This document shows, piece after piece, positions 1-7,104 of a stretch of 8,969 bases of DNA. Location of the stretch: assembly GCA_023417955.1 (NCBI GenBank), contig JAEZDW010000371.1:1-8969 (forward strand), given 5' to 3'. The position numbers were made by a program, and so were the translations under genes. Every line of letters starts with the position of its first letter. The stretch's first letter is position 1. The notes under the pieces are model-generated. The model was not told the origin of the DNA. It made no database searches and saw only the letters and a program-made list of their open reading frames with translations. The DNA comes from Bacteroidota bacterium (GTDB lineage: Bacteria > Bacteroidota > Bacteroidia > Cytophagales > Cyclobacteriaceae).

Positions 1-383
1 ATCTTCAACTCAGTGGTAACTATAACCGCGCAACGTTTGAGGAGAGCAAAAACGAAGACGAGAACTTCCGGGCAGGATTCAATACACCCGAGAATAAATT
101 CAGTATCGGTTTGAGTTCACGGAAGCTTGCCAAGAACCTCGGCTTCAATATCAACTTCCGTTGGCAGGATGTATTCCTCTGGCAGTCTGACTTCGGAATC
201 TGGGTTGTGCCCGAGTTCGGCGTTTTTGATGCGCAGCTGAACTACAAGATTTCGTCTATGAAAACAATGGTGAAAATTGGTGGAACGAACATTGGCGGTG
301 GTGACTACCGCACCAATTTCGGAGGTCCGTTTGTAGGACAGCAATACTACATTTCCCTGACCTTTGACCAATTCATGAAATAA
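1..383 (+). CDS. TonB-dependent receptor, C-terminal fragment (5' end outside the window)
   Basis: This is the last ~126 residues of a gene that is open to the left edge of the window (reading frame starting at base 3, stop TAA at 381-383). The visible part alternates polar and aromatic/hydrophobic residues, as transmembrane beta strands do. It ends with a pattern typical of TonB-dependent receptors: a strand around 'VKIGGTNIGG', a loop with 'YRTNFGGPFVGQQ', and a last strand 'YYISLTFDQFMK' near the C-terminus. Such receptors sit in the outer membrane and import bulky substrates using energy passed on by TonB-ExbBD. The plug domain and any carboxypeptidase-like N-terminal domain would lie upstream and cannot be seen, so the substrate cannot be guessed. 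The SGNH lipoprotein gene starts 14 bases after the stop, so the two are probably cotranscribed. Another type of outer-membrane beta-barrel is possible but less likely. Confidence 0.8.
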   Translation, partial: LQLSGNYNRATFEESKNEDENFRAGFNTPENKFSIGLSSRKLAKNLGFNINFRWQDVFLWQSDFGIWVVPEFGVFDAQLNYKISSMKTMVKIGGTNIGGGDYRTNFGGPFVGQQYYISLTFDQFMK

Positions 384-397
384 AACCGGAATTGACT

Positions 398-2065
398 ATG
401 AAAAACTTTCGATATATCGGATTGACAGTAGCCCTGGCGTTAGTGCTCAATGCCTGCGACCAGGAAGTAATGGAGTTAAAGGATCCGGAACCTGTTGTGA
501 CCACACCGGATTGTCCGGCCGGAGCAACCAGCGGCGATGCCGACTTCAGCAAATTTATTGCGATTGGGAATTCATTTGTAGCTGGTGTTCAGGGTGCTGC
601 CCTTTTCAATTCCGGCCAGGCAAATTCACTCGCAGCAATTGTTCATAATCAGCTCAAGTGCGTCGGCGCGCCGGCGACATTCAATCAGCCAAACATTAAC
701 GCGGAACTTGGCTGGAACCTTTTTGTTACGCAGCCATTCCTTTCGGACATGACGAAGCCTATTCTTGGCAGAATGCTGCTACAATATGGCACCACTCCTG
801 ATTGCGCGACAGGAACTGTTTCCCCGCGTCCTACGCCGCAGGCATACGCTGCAGGTAATTTGGAGGCAGTGCCGAATCCCCAGGCAAATCCCGGGTTCAT
901 GTACAGCGGCGACAAATCCGAGCTTAACAACTTCGCTGTTCCTGCTGTTACTATCGGCCAATTCCTCGTGCCGGCTACCGGTAACTGGGGAAATCCCGAC
1001 CCTGCGGCAGGATTCTCGCCTTTCTATGGAAGGTTTGCATCAGCCCCGGGAACATCTACCATCATCAATGATGCAATCGCTGCGGACGGTACGTTCTTCC
1101 TTTTCTGGGCAGGTATGGATGACTTCTTTCTCTATGCTGCCTTTGGCGCGGATGAGGACCTTGCACCATTGACCTCTCCAAATGCCGGAATGCCAAACGG
1201 ATTTGATTATCGGTTTGGGGCCGCGTTAACGCTGCTCTTAATGTCGAATGACGACCTAAGCGGAGTTGTGGGAAACTTCCCTGATGTATTCAAGATGCCT
1301 CATTTTACTGCAGTGGCTTACAACCCGATTCCGTTGGATGCTGTAACAGCCGGACAACTTAATGCCGGGTTCGCGGGTTATAACACTGCACTGGACGGAC
1401 TGATAGCCAACAAGGAGGCCTTTGGAATTTCAGACGACCTCGCCGCAGAAATCGCCACGCGCAAGCTTACTTTCGCGGCGGGCTGCGACAACAAAATCAT
1501 GCTTGTCGACGAATCGTTGGCTGATCTTGGTGACTATTTCGACGCTATGCTGGGCCTTAGCATTATCAACGCTGATCAACGTGCCGCACTCGCTCCTTAC
1601 GAACAGATTCGTCAATCAACTCCAACTGACATCATTCCGCTTTCGACAGGGTCGATACTTGGAACGGATGGCACATTTGGAAAACTTGGAGTGAATGAGC
1701 CTGTTGGTGATCGTTGGGTAATCACTCCTGCTGAACGCGATGAAATCAATGCAGCCAGGACTGCCTACAACGCGATCGTCGCAGGGGTCGTGGCTGCGAA
1801 TTCCTCACGCCTCGCACTGGCGGACGTGGACGGAGCCTTTAATGCCCTGCTGGCTTCTCAGTTCGCAGTGCAAAATGGTGTTACCATCACCCCCAACATC
1901 AATCCCCCCACAGGGATTTTCTCTGAAGATGGTGTGCACCCCAACTCACGCGGTTATGCATTCTTTGCCAACGTATTTATCGATGCTATCAATGCGAAAT
2001 TTGGAGCAACGATTCCGAAGGCTCACCTTGGAAAATATCAGGCAACAGGCTTGCCTATCAATTAA
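398..2065 (+). CDS. SGNH/GDSL-like hydrolase lipoprotein
   Basis: A 555-residue predicted lipoprotein. I chose the ATG at 398: an in-frame TTG lies at 392, but the ATG has 'CCGGA' at 386-390 upstream and gives a compact signal peptide with lipobox LNAC (Cys20). Residues 20-30 are acidic, which in Bacteroidota can mark surface export; that part is inference. After the lipobox comes the SGNH block I equivalent 'FIAIGNSFVAG' with candidate nucleophile Ser59 (GNS instead of GDS). Near the C-terminus is block V 'EDGVHPNSRGY' with the Asp511/His514 pair. Family members are esterases, lipases or acyl/acetyl hydrolases; the substrate here is unknown. The block III equivalent reads 'WAGMDDFF' (residues 237-244) where GxND is expected, and block II reads 'AVPAVT' where a Gly is usual, so the oxyanion hole may be altered. 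At 555 residues it is much longer than simple GDSL esterases (~200), with large insertions between blocks. It follows the TonB receptor gene by 14 bases and probably acts with it at the outer membrane. Confidence 0.82.
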   Translation: MKNFRYIGLTVALALVLNACDQEVMELKDPEPVVTTPDCPAGATSGDADFSKFIAIGNSFVAGVQGAALFNSGQANSLAAIVHNQLKCVGAPATFNQPNINAELGWNLFVTQPFLSDMTKPILGRMLLQYGTTPDCATGTVSPRPTPQAYAAGNLEAVPNPQANPGFMYSGDKSELNNFAVPAVTIGQFLVPATGNWGNPDPAAGFSPFYGRFASAPGTSTIINDAIAADGTFFLFWAGMDDFFLYAAFGADEDLAPLTSPNAGMPNGFDYRFGAALTLLLMSNDDLSGVVGNFPDVFKMPHFTAVAYNPIPLDAVTAGQLNAGFAGYNTALDGLIANKEAFGISDDLAAEIATRKLTFAAGCDNKIMLVDESLADLGDYFDAMLGLSIINADQRAALAPYEQIRQSTPTDIIPLSTGSILGTDGTFGKLGVNEPVGDRWVITPAERDEINAARTAYNAIVAGVVAANSSRLALADVDGAFNALLASQFAVQNGVTITPNINPPTGIFSEDGVHPNSRGYAFFANVFIDAINAKFGATIPKAHLGKYQATGLPIN

Positions 2066-2097
2066 TAAGATCTTCCATTTAACCTAACCTGAACTGA

Positions 2098-2124
2098 AGA
2101 GGCTGTCCATTCCGGACAGCCTCT
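2098..2124 (+). terminator. Intrinsic terminator-like hairpin after the SGNH lipoprotein gene
   Basis: A perfect 11-base-pair inverted repeat (AGAGGCTGTCC / GGACAGCCTCT) with a 5-base loop ATTCC, followed on the plus strand by the moderately T-rich CATTCTTTC. It lies 33 bases after the lipoprotein stop codon and just before the stop of the convergent DUF218 gene. On the minus strand the following bases (TCAGTTCAGG) are not T-rich, so it should work best for the plus-strand unit. The stem could still stabilise the 3' end of the opposing transcript. Confidence 0.75.
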
Positions 2125-2131
2125 CATTCTT

Positions 2132-2899
2132 TCAGACGTACCCTGCAACCCAATATGCGACAAAGCCGATCCATTCCTTAAAGAGCTTGTGCCAGTTAAC
2201 CAATGCCTCGACACGGGGAACGAGTACCGAATCCGGATAGAAATGCCGCGGGTGTGAATAAAAATCAGTGGAAAAAACGTCGGGATTCAAACCTGCCTTG
2301 CGATAACACGCAAGGGAACGCCGCATGTGAAATGCTGAAGTAATAAGCAGGCAATCCTTCTCCGTGTAGCCCATACGTTCCAGCATCGGCTTTACTGCCA
2401 CGGCCGACTCGTAGGTGTTGCGTGTAGCGTTTTCGATAATAATATCTTCCGCAGCCACTCCCATCATAATCATCGCGCGTTCATACTTGTTTGCCTCAGG
2501 TTCGGTTTCTTCCGTGATCGTGCCCGTACCCCCGCTGATGAGAATCTTTTCAATGAGTCCGAGTTTGTATAAATGCACCGTATGAGTAACGCGATCTGCC
2601 CCTTTGTTGAAGTACACGCGGTCGTCGGGATCGGCTTTATCAATAGTCGTACCCGTCAGTACAATGCCAAGTTTATGTGGCTTAACATCCGAAAACGGTA
2701 CAGCAGGAATCTCCCAGTTCCGCATTGCTTCATTCGCGATGAAATCATTTGAGAAGAAAATCAGGAGCCCGAAACCGAGCCAGAAGAATACACGCTTGAG
2801 TTTCGGCCGGCGCACAAATACACCCACCAGGAATGAAATCACGATGAGCGACAGCGGCATGACGAGATAAGGAACCGTTTTTGAAAGGAAGAAGAACAT
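2132..2899 (-). CDS. ElyC/SanA/YdcF-like DUF218 membrane protein
   Basis: A 255-residue protein with two predicted N-terminal membrane helices (about residues 8-29 and 36-53) joined by a short basic segment, then a DUF218 domain (about 75-245). DUF218 hallmarks seen: 'GIVLTG' (78-83), 'ISGGTG' (121-126), 'ENATRNTYES' (156-165) and 'TSAFHMRRS' (187-195), plus the aromatic C-terminal 'FKEWIGFVAYW'. The two-helix layout resembles E. coli ElyC, which supports peptidoglycan synthesis and envelope integrity; SanA and YdcF are other relatives. The biochemical activity of the family is poorly defined, so only an envelope-biogenesis role is inferred. The ATG at 2897-2899 lies 11 bases after the stop of the upstream ABC transporter gene, with an AGG inside that gap as a possible weak ribosome site. 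Both genes are probably on one mRNA. No T-tailed terminator is visible downstream on this strand. Confidence 0.85.
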   Translation of the reverse strand: MFFFLSKTVPYLVMPLSLIVISFLVGVFVRRPKLKRVFFWLGFGLLIFFSNDFIANEAMRNWEIPAVPFSDVKPHKLGIVLTGTTIDKADPDDRVYFNKGADRVTHTVHLYKLGLIEKILISGGTGTITEETEPEANKYERAMIMMGVAAEDIIIENATRNTYESAVAVKPMLERMGYTEKDCLLITSAFHMRRSLACYRKAGLNPDVFSTDFYSHPRHFYPDSVLVPRVEALVNWHKLFKEWIGFVAYWVAGYV

Positions 2900-2910
2900 G
2901 AAGTATCAAC

Positions 2911-5900
2911 CTATTTCCGGTACAGGGGATTCGTAAGATTTCCAAGCCCGTCAATAATACGACGCAGTACGTCGAAGTACAAGAGCAATGCAAGAACAAA
3001 CGTCATCGACCAGATCACACCGGTATTGAAGTAAAACGTATCAATATTCGAATTAAAGAAATGTTTTTGTGGCATGTAGAACTGAGCATCAAAATCAATC
3101 GCATGATCCGGGTCAGGATCTTTATAGATTGGATATATCTTTTGAATCAGTTTACCATCTTGTTCAATGATACGGTGCGGCTCGGTAGTATTCTTTACAA
3201 GATCGCTGATCGCTTCATTGTGATGACGCTCCCTGTAATGCGCAAAGCTCACGCCGTCGTCCAGGCTTTTCGTCCGGAGTTCAATTTGCTTCTCCTTCAA
3301 TTGGTCCGCCTGATTGTACCGATTCACATAGAATTTTTTCAGCGACTCCAGAAATCCGTATATCGCATTATAGGTATCCACATTAAACCGATCAAGGGTG
3401 AGATTCTCCAGCTCGGGAAGCTGCTGACCCGTCGCTGCAAGTTCTCGCCCCAGTTCATTCCTGACGAGCGCGAAGTCATCCTGAACTTTCTCCCTTATTG
3501 CCGGCGATTCATCTTTCAGGTTGTTGATACAAAACTGCAAACGCGTTTCAAGTTCCGGAATAAGGTAAACTTTCTTGAAGTCGGCGTTAGCCATGGTCTT
3601 ATCGTATAAATAAAACTCCTGTTCGAATTTATTATCCTTAAACTGGGTCACCATCAGCGCTTCAAATGCCCATCGCGATGCCATAAGGTCGCCGACAAAA
3701 GGTACGGTAGCGGTGTTTCCAATGGCAGGGTTCAGCTTATCAAACTTCACGACCACGCCACTGAGTATCAACTGCGGGATCAACAGCAGTGGAATAAGGA
3801 TATAAATCGTAACGGCGGAGTTAAACGCCGATGAAATATTCAATCCAAGCAGGTTCGCAAAACATGAAGTTGTAAACAGGATAAACCATTGCAGGAAGAA
3901 CATCCCTTCAATCTTAAGAATGAACGATCCGACCAGTACGAACAGGAACGTCTGGATCGCCGAAAGGGTGAACAGGATACTTATCTTCGACATCAGATAA
4001 CTGCTTCTGCTCAGGTGGAGGAATGCTTCGCGCTTCAGTATTTTCCGGTCGCGGATAATTTGTTCAGCGCTCACGGTTAATCCCATAAACAACGCCACGA
4101 TTATACTCATGAACAGGTACGCCGGCAGGTTCACGTTCTTTCCGAACACATAACCTGACAGAAACCTGTCGTCAACATTGTAATAACGAACGATGTATCC
4201 GAGTATAAACGCGAGAAGCGGTGCCTCCAGGAGGTTGATGATAAGATATTGCCGGTTATGCAATTTTGCCTGCACATCGCGCAGTCCGAAAAGCACCATC
4301 TGCTTTAGCCTCGTGGGTATTCGGAGTGTGGAATGTGGAACATCGTCCGAGGTCGTCACCTCTGATTTTCGGTGAGTCTTCTGAAAGATACTGTGCCATT
4401 GCTCAGCTGATATCTTTCTCTCGTTTGTGAAATGGCCGTACTCATTGATCACCTTGGTCTCAATGATATTGAAAATCTGTTCAGGGTTCACATTACCACA
4501 TTCGTGGCATTCGCCCTGATCGCTATTGACGAGGTCAATGCATTTCTTGAAGTGCAGTATCGCATTCACAGGGTTACCGTAATAGATCTGGTAACCACCG
4601 GTATCCAGGATAAGCAGCTTATCGAACATCTTGAAGATGTCGCTGGAAGGCTGGTGAATAACGGTGAAGACGAGTTTTCCTTTTAGGCTGAGTTCCTTGA
4701 GAAGGTCGATAATGTTTTCTGAATCGCGTGATGACAGTCCGCTGGTAGGCTCATCGCAGAAAAGGACTGCAGGTTCGCGGAGCAACTCAAGCCCGATATT
4801 CAGGCGCTTGCGTTGACCACCACTGATCGTTTTCTGCAGCGTGGAGCCGACCTTCAAATTTCGCGTTTCTTCCAGACCGAGATCTTCAAGCACTCTCAGA
4901 ACCAACGCATCGATCTCCTCTTCGGATTTCTGGCTGAAGCACAACTTTGCGGCATAATACAAATTCTGGTAAACGGTCAGGTCTTCGACGAGGAGGTCGT
5001 CTTGCGGTACAAATCCGATTACACCTTCTATTTTTTGTGGCTCCCGGTGGATGTCAATTCCATTGATCAGTACTTTACCGGATGACGGCTTCTCCGTTCC
5101 ATTGAGAACATGGAGCAGCGTACTCTTTCCGGCACCACTTGCCCCCATGAGCGCGATGAGGTTACCCGACTCTTCGGCCAGCGATACGTTCCGGAGACCG
5201 GGTTTTCCACTTTTGAACTTATAGCTAATATCAATGGCTTCGAAACTAAGCCGCGAGTATCCGCCAAAGAGTTTGAATTTCTGAAGGATATCGCCATAGT
5301 ACACAGGGTCATCTTTCTCCCAGCGGATCAGGCTACCCACAGCCAGCACGTTGATCTTTCCGGACCTGACTGGTACTCCATTCAGGAAAACGGATGACGA
5401 TCCCATGTAGCGGAAGAAATAAAGATCAACGAAGTCGAGATACAGCACGGCGATGAACCCCTTCAATGCCGTTTTCCGGATCACGGGGCTGTTGGGCAGG
5501 TCTGCGTCCGATGCGTGGATAAGCAGGATTCTGGAATCATCGAGATCCGTTTCGGTTTTGCCGAGTACGAATTTTTCAATGACGTCTATTGCCGTGGTGT
5601 TCACCATGAACATTTCTCCAATCGTTCGTACCAGTTGGTTCTCGCGATCGGAAATCGTTCCATCAGCCTGAATGATAGTTACAAGTTCAACAAGAATAAC
5701 CGCCTTTTGTTTTTGGGTAAGGTTTGGGCTTACCTCCTGGCAGAGTTGTTTGAGGCGATCCACCTCTTCTTCCCACTGTTTGGGTCGCGGAGGCAGGGAA
5801 GTGCATATTTCATCAAAGGTCCGGAGATAGGCTTCCACAGCAGCCCCGCTCATATGATCTTCCAGAAATGATTTGATCTGCTCGCGTTCAGGGCGCGATA

Positions 5901-5964
5901 CCTCATCCTCATGTGCTACAACAGCGAACAAACGAAGTATCGCTCTTAAAAGAGACTCGCTCAT
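2911..5964 (-). CDS. Multidomain ABCG-type ABC transporter (TerB-like + FHA-like + ATPase + permease)
   Basis: A 1017-residue half-transporter. Residues ~1-135 look like a TerB-type helical domain with two acidic metal-site-like motifs, 'AHEDEVSRPERE' (17-28) and 'QADGTISDREN' (99-109). Residues ~145-225 look like a degenerate FHA domain ('GSSSVFLNG' at 188-196, then 'LAVGSLIRW'). The ATPase follows (~238-465): Walker A GASGAGKST (274-282), Q-loop Gln321, signature SGGQR (381-385), Walker B ending DE (404-405), D-loop 'GLSS' (409-412) and switch His437. The ISGGQRKRL signature, ATPase-before-membrane order and six helices point to the ABCG/White branch. A Cys486-x-x-Cys489 motif lies in the linker. 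Helices are near 574-594, 612-633, 656-683, 688-712, 716-740 and 983-999. A ~240-residue, largely helical and charged extracytoplasmic insert lies between helices 5 and 6. It probably works as a dimer in the inner membrane; substrate unknown. The start is ATG 5962-5964 with no clear Shine-Dalgarno. The DUF218 gene follows after 11 bases. Confidence 0.9.
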   Translation of the reverse strand: MSESLLRAILRLFAVVAHEDEVSRPEREQIKSFLEDHMSGAAVEAYLRTFDEICTSLPPRPKQWEEEVDRLKQLCQEVSPNLTQKQKAVILVELVTIIQADGTISDRENQLVRTIGEMFMVNTTAIDVIEKFVLGKTETDLDDSRILLIHASDADLPNSPVIRKTALKGFIAVLYLDFVDLYFFRYMGSSSVFLNGVPVRSGKINVLAVGSLIRWEKDDPVYYGDILQKFKLFGGYSRLSFEAIDISYKFKSGKPGLRNVSLAEESGNLIALMGASGAGKSTLLHVLNGTEKPSSGKVLINGIDIHREPQKIEGVIGFVPQDDLLVEDLTVYQNLYYAAKLCFSQKSEEEIDALVLRVLEDLGLEETRNLKVGSTLQKTISGGQRKRLNIGLELLREPAVLFCDEPTSGLSSRDSENIIDLLKELSLKGKLVFTVIHQPSSDIFKMFDKLLILDTGGYQIYYGNPVNAILHFKKCIDLVNSDQGECHECGNVNPEQIFNIIETKVINEYGHFTNERKISAEQWHSIFQKTHRKSEVTTSDDVPHSTLRIPTRLKQMVLFGLRDVQAKLHNRQYLIINLLEAPLLAFILGYIVRYYNVDDRFLSGYVFGKNVNLPAYLFMSIIVALFMGLTVSAEQIIRDRKILKREAFLHLSRSSYLMSKISILFTLSAIQTFLFVLVGSFILKIEGMFFLQWFILFTTSCFANLLGLNISSAFNSAVTIYILIPLLLIPQLILSGVVVKFDKLNPAIGNTATVPFVGDLMASRWAFEALMVTQFKDNKFEQEFYLYDKTMANADFKKVYLIPELETRLQFCINNLKDESPAIREKVQDDFALVRNELGRELAATGQQLPELENLTLDRFNVDTYNAIYGFLESLKKFYVNRYNQADQLKEKQIELRTKSLDDGVSFAHYRERHHNEAISDLVKNTTEPHRIIEQDGKLIQKIYPIYKDPDPDHAIDFDAQFYMPQKHFFNSNIDTFYFNTGVIWSMTFVLALLLYFDVLRRIIDGLGNLTNPLYRK

Positions 5965-6021
5965 AGGTCAGGGGTTAGTCGAAAGACTTAAAGATAGAGA
6001 AAGTACCGCTATTAAAATAAA

Positions 6022-6048
6022 AAAGGACCGGCTTGAGGCCGGTCCTTT
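6022..6048 (-). terminator. Strong intrinsic terminator of the helical lipoprotein gene
   Basis: A perfect 11-base-pair stem (AAAGGACCGGC / GCCGGTCCTTT) with a 5-base loop. Read on the minus strand it is followed by TTTTATTTTAAT, a long T-rich tail. It begins 22 bases after the stop of the lipoprotein gene (6071) and insulates it from the ABC transporter gene that starts at 5964. The transporter should therefore have its own promoter in the ~57 bases between the hairpin and its start. Confidence 0.88.
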
Positions 6049-6070
6049 CCAGTGAGAAAATGCTTTCGTA

Positions 6071-6964
6071 TTACTCCGTAATATTTTTGCGAAGTTTCTC
6101 AACAATTTCGGTGATCTCTACGAGGTTCTTGTCGCTAAGAACAAGGTTTGCCTTGTTATTCTTGATTTGTTCTTCGATGTTGAGGTTTCCGTAAGCGGCA
6201 TTGAGACGTTTCAGGTCGTCGATCATGCCTGTTATCGGGTCTGAAGGCTCTATTGCAGAAAGCATTTTTGACAACTCAGAAACCGATTTCTTTTGTTGGA
6301 GTACGACTTGCATCAGCGGCGTAAGCACGAGGTTGCGCTTGTCATCAGGGAGCAGGTCTTTCGGATATGACTTGATAAGTCCGGTAGAGATGTACAGGCC
6401 TTCAACAAAACTTCCTGTAACCACCAAGGCTGCAAGTTTGTTCCGGTTGTCATCTTTAAGGAAGTTTTCAGTTTTCTTGATTGTGCGATCAAGCACATGA
6501 GACAGTGAATCTTTATTGCTTATGTTCGCTTCAAACTGTTTCAGAACTTCAATATCGAACGCGCCAATCACACCGAGGTCTTCAGCGAGGGTCTTGCACG
6601 TATTCAGGTGGTTAATCGCCTCCTGGGTTTTGTCATAAGAAGCGAGGTAGCCAACATCAGCCGCATAAATGCCAAGGTTCAATGCAGCCTTATCGTGGCG
6701 GGCCGTATATTGGTCGACTTTTGAAGGAGAATTAACCAGCCCCGGGTTGAAATCAGCTCCGGTTGCCTGAAGGAGATAGGGAATTTCGGTTGGTGAGGGG
6801 ATATTATAGACGACGTCTTCAATTTGTTGTTTCAGGCTTTCTTTCTGGGCTTCCTTGAACTCGTCCGAGTTGTTTACTTTATCACTTGACGATGAGCCAC
6901 AGGAGACCAGGCCAAGCGTTATCTGGGCGCTCAAGAACAAATACAGGGCATGTTTCAATTTCAT
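6071..6964 (-). CDS. Helical lipoprotein of unknown function
   Basis: A 297-residue predicted lipoprotein from ATG 6962-6964, chosen because it gives a compact signal peptide: basic n-region MKLKH, hydrophobic core, lipobox LVSC with Cys22, then a Gly/Ser-rich tether (23-28). An in-frame ATG at 6974-6976 adds four residues and has an A-rich leader that suits Bacteroidota, so it is a real alternative; a TTG at 6983-6985 is less likely. The mature part is almost all predicted helix. It has a segment 'IPSPTEIPYLLQATGADFNP' (55-74) followed by a 'KAALNLGIYAADVGYLASYD' stretch (92-111), which I recall vaguely from uncharacterised Bacteroidota lipoproteins. No catalytic motif is visible. The gene is monocistronic, closed by a strong terminator, and divergent from a CheY-like receiver gene with which it shares a 140-base intergenic region. 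The function is not known. Confidence 0.8.
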   Translation of the reverse strand: MKLKHALYLFLSAQITLGLVSCGSSSSDKVNNSDEFKEAQKESLKQQIEDVVYNIPSPTEIPYLLQATGADFNPGLVNSPSKVDQYTARHDKAALNLGIYAADVGYLASYDKTQEAINHLNTCKTLAEDLGVIGAFDIEVLKQFEANISNKDSLSHVLDRTIKKTENFLKDDNRNKLAALVVTGSFVEGLYISTGLIKSYPKDLLPDDKRNLVLTPLMQVVLQQKKSVSELSKMLSAIEPSDPITGMIDDLKRLNAAYGNLNIEEQIKNNKANLVLSDKNLVEITEIVEKLRKNITE

Positions 6965-7010
6965 GGTGGTTGGCATTTTTAACAAGGTCCAATTTTAACA
7001 TATTTTTAAT

Positions 7011-7022
7011 GGTTTTAAAACC
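7011..7022. promoter_or_regulatory. 12-base perfect palindrome, candidate operator
   Basis: GGTTTTAAAACC is identical to its reverse complement. It lies between the divergent lipoprotein and receiver genes and ends 9 bases before the candidate -7 element at 7032-7039, so it would cover the -33 region of the receiver promoter. A regulator bound here could affect one or both genes. The sequence alone cannot show which protein, if any, binds. Confidence 0.35.
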
Positions 7023-7031
7023 CGCCTCCTA

Positions 7032-7039
7032 TAATTTTG
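7032..7039 (+). promoter_or_regulatory. Candidate Bacteroidota-type promoter (-7 element) for the receiver gene
   Basis: TAATTTTG matches the Bacteroidota -7 consensus TAnnTTTG exactly. Transcription would begin near 7046, leaving a leader of about 60 bases before the ATG at 7105. The -33 TTTG is not well preserved: a T-rich run (TTTT at 7013-7016) is the closest match at the expected distance. The element lies inside an imperfect inverted repeat: CCTA (7028-7031) and TTTGG (7036-7040) pair with CCAAATAGG (7042-7050), with TAAT bulged out. Confidence 0.45.
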
Positions 7040-7104
7040 GCCCAAATAGGGATGAATCAGGAATTATTTTTCTATGTTTAACCGAAGCCAAGGGTGGCAG
7101 AAGT

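Noticed and set aside
765..1172. 135-codon plus-strand frame inside the SGNH lipoprotein gene
   Set aside because: It is an out-of-frame reading of a gene with clear family motifs, and its product has low-complexity Ser/Leu/Arg composition typical of shadow frames.
3061..3609. 182-codon open frame on the plus strand inside the transporter gene
   Set aside because: It is antisense to strongly supported coding sequence and shows no recognisable domain or ribosome site; a chance frame.
5989..5996. TATCTTTA on the minus strand as a -7 element for the transporter gene
   Set aside because: It lies in the right place but has one mismatch to TAnnTTTG and no clear TTTG at -33; too weak to list as a feature.
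6886..7104. Upstream in-frame extension of the receiver gene to 6886
   Set aside because: It would overlap the lipoprotein signal-peptide region and the candidate promoter, the added residues do not resemble a receiver domain, and ATG 7105 has a better ribosome site.
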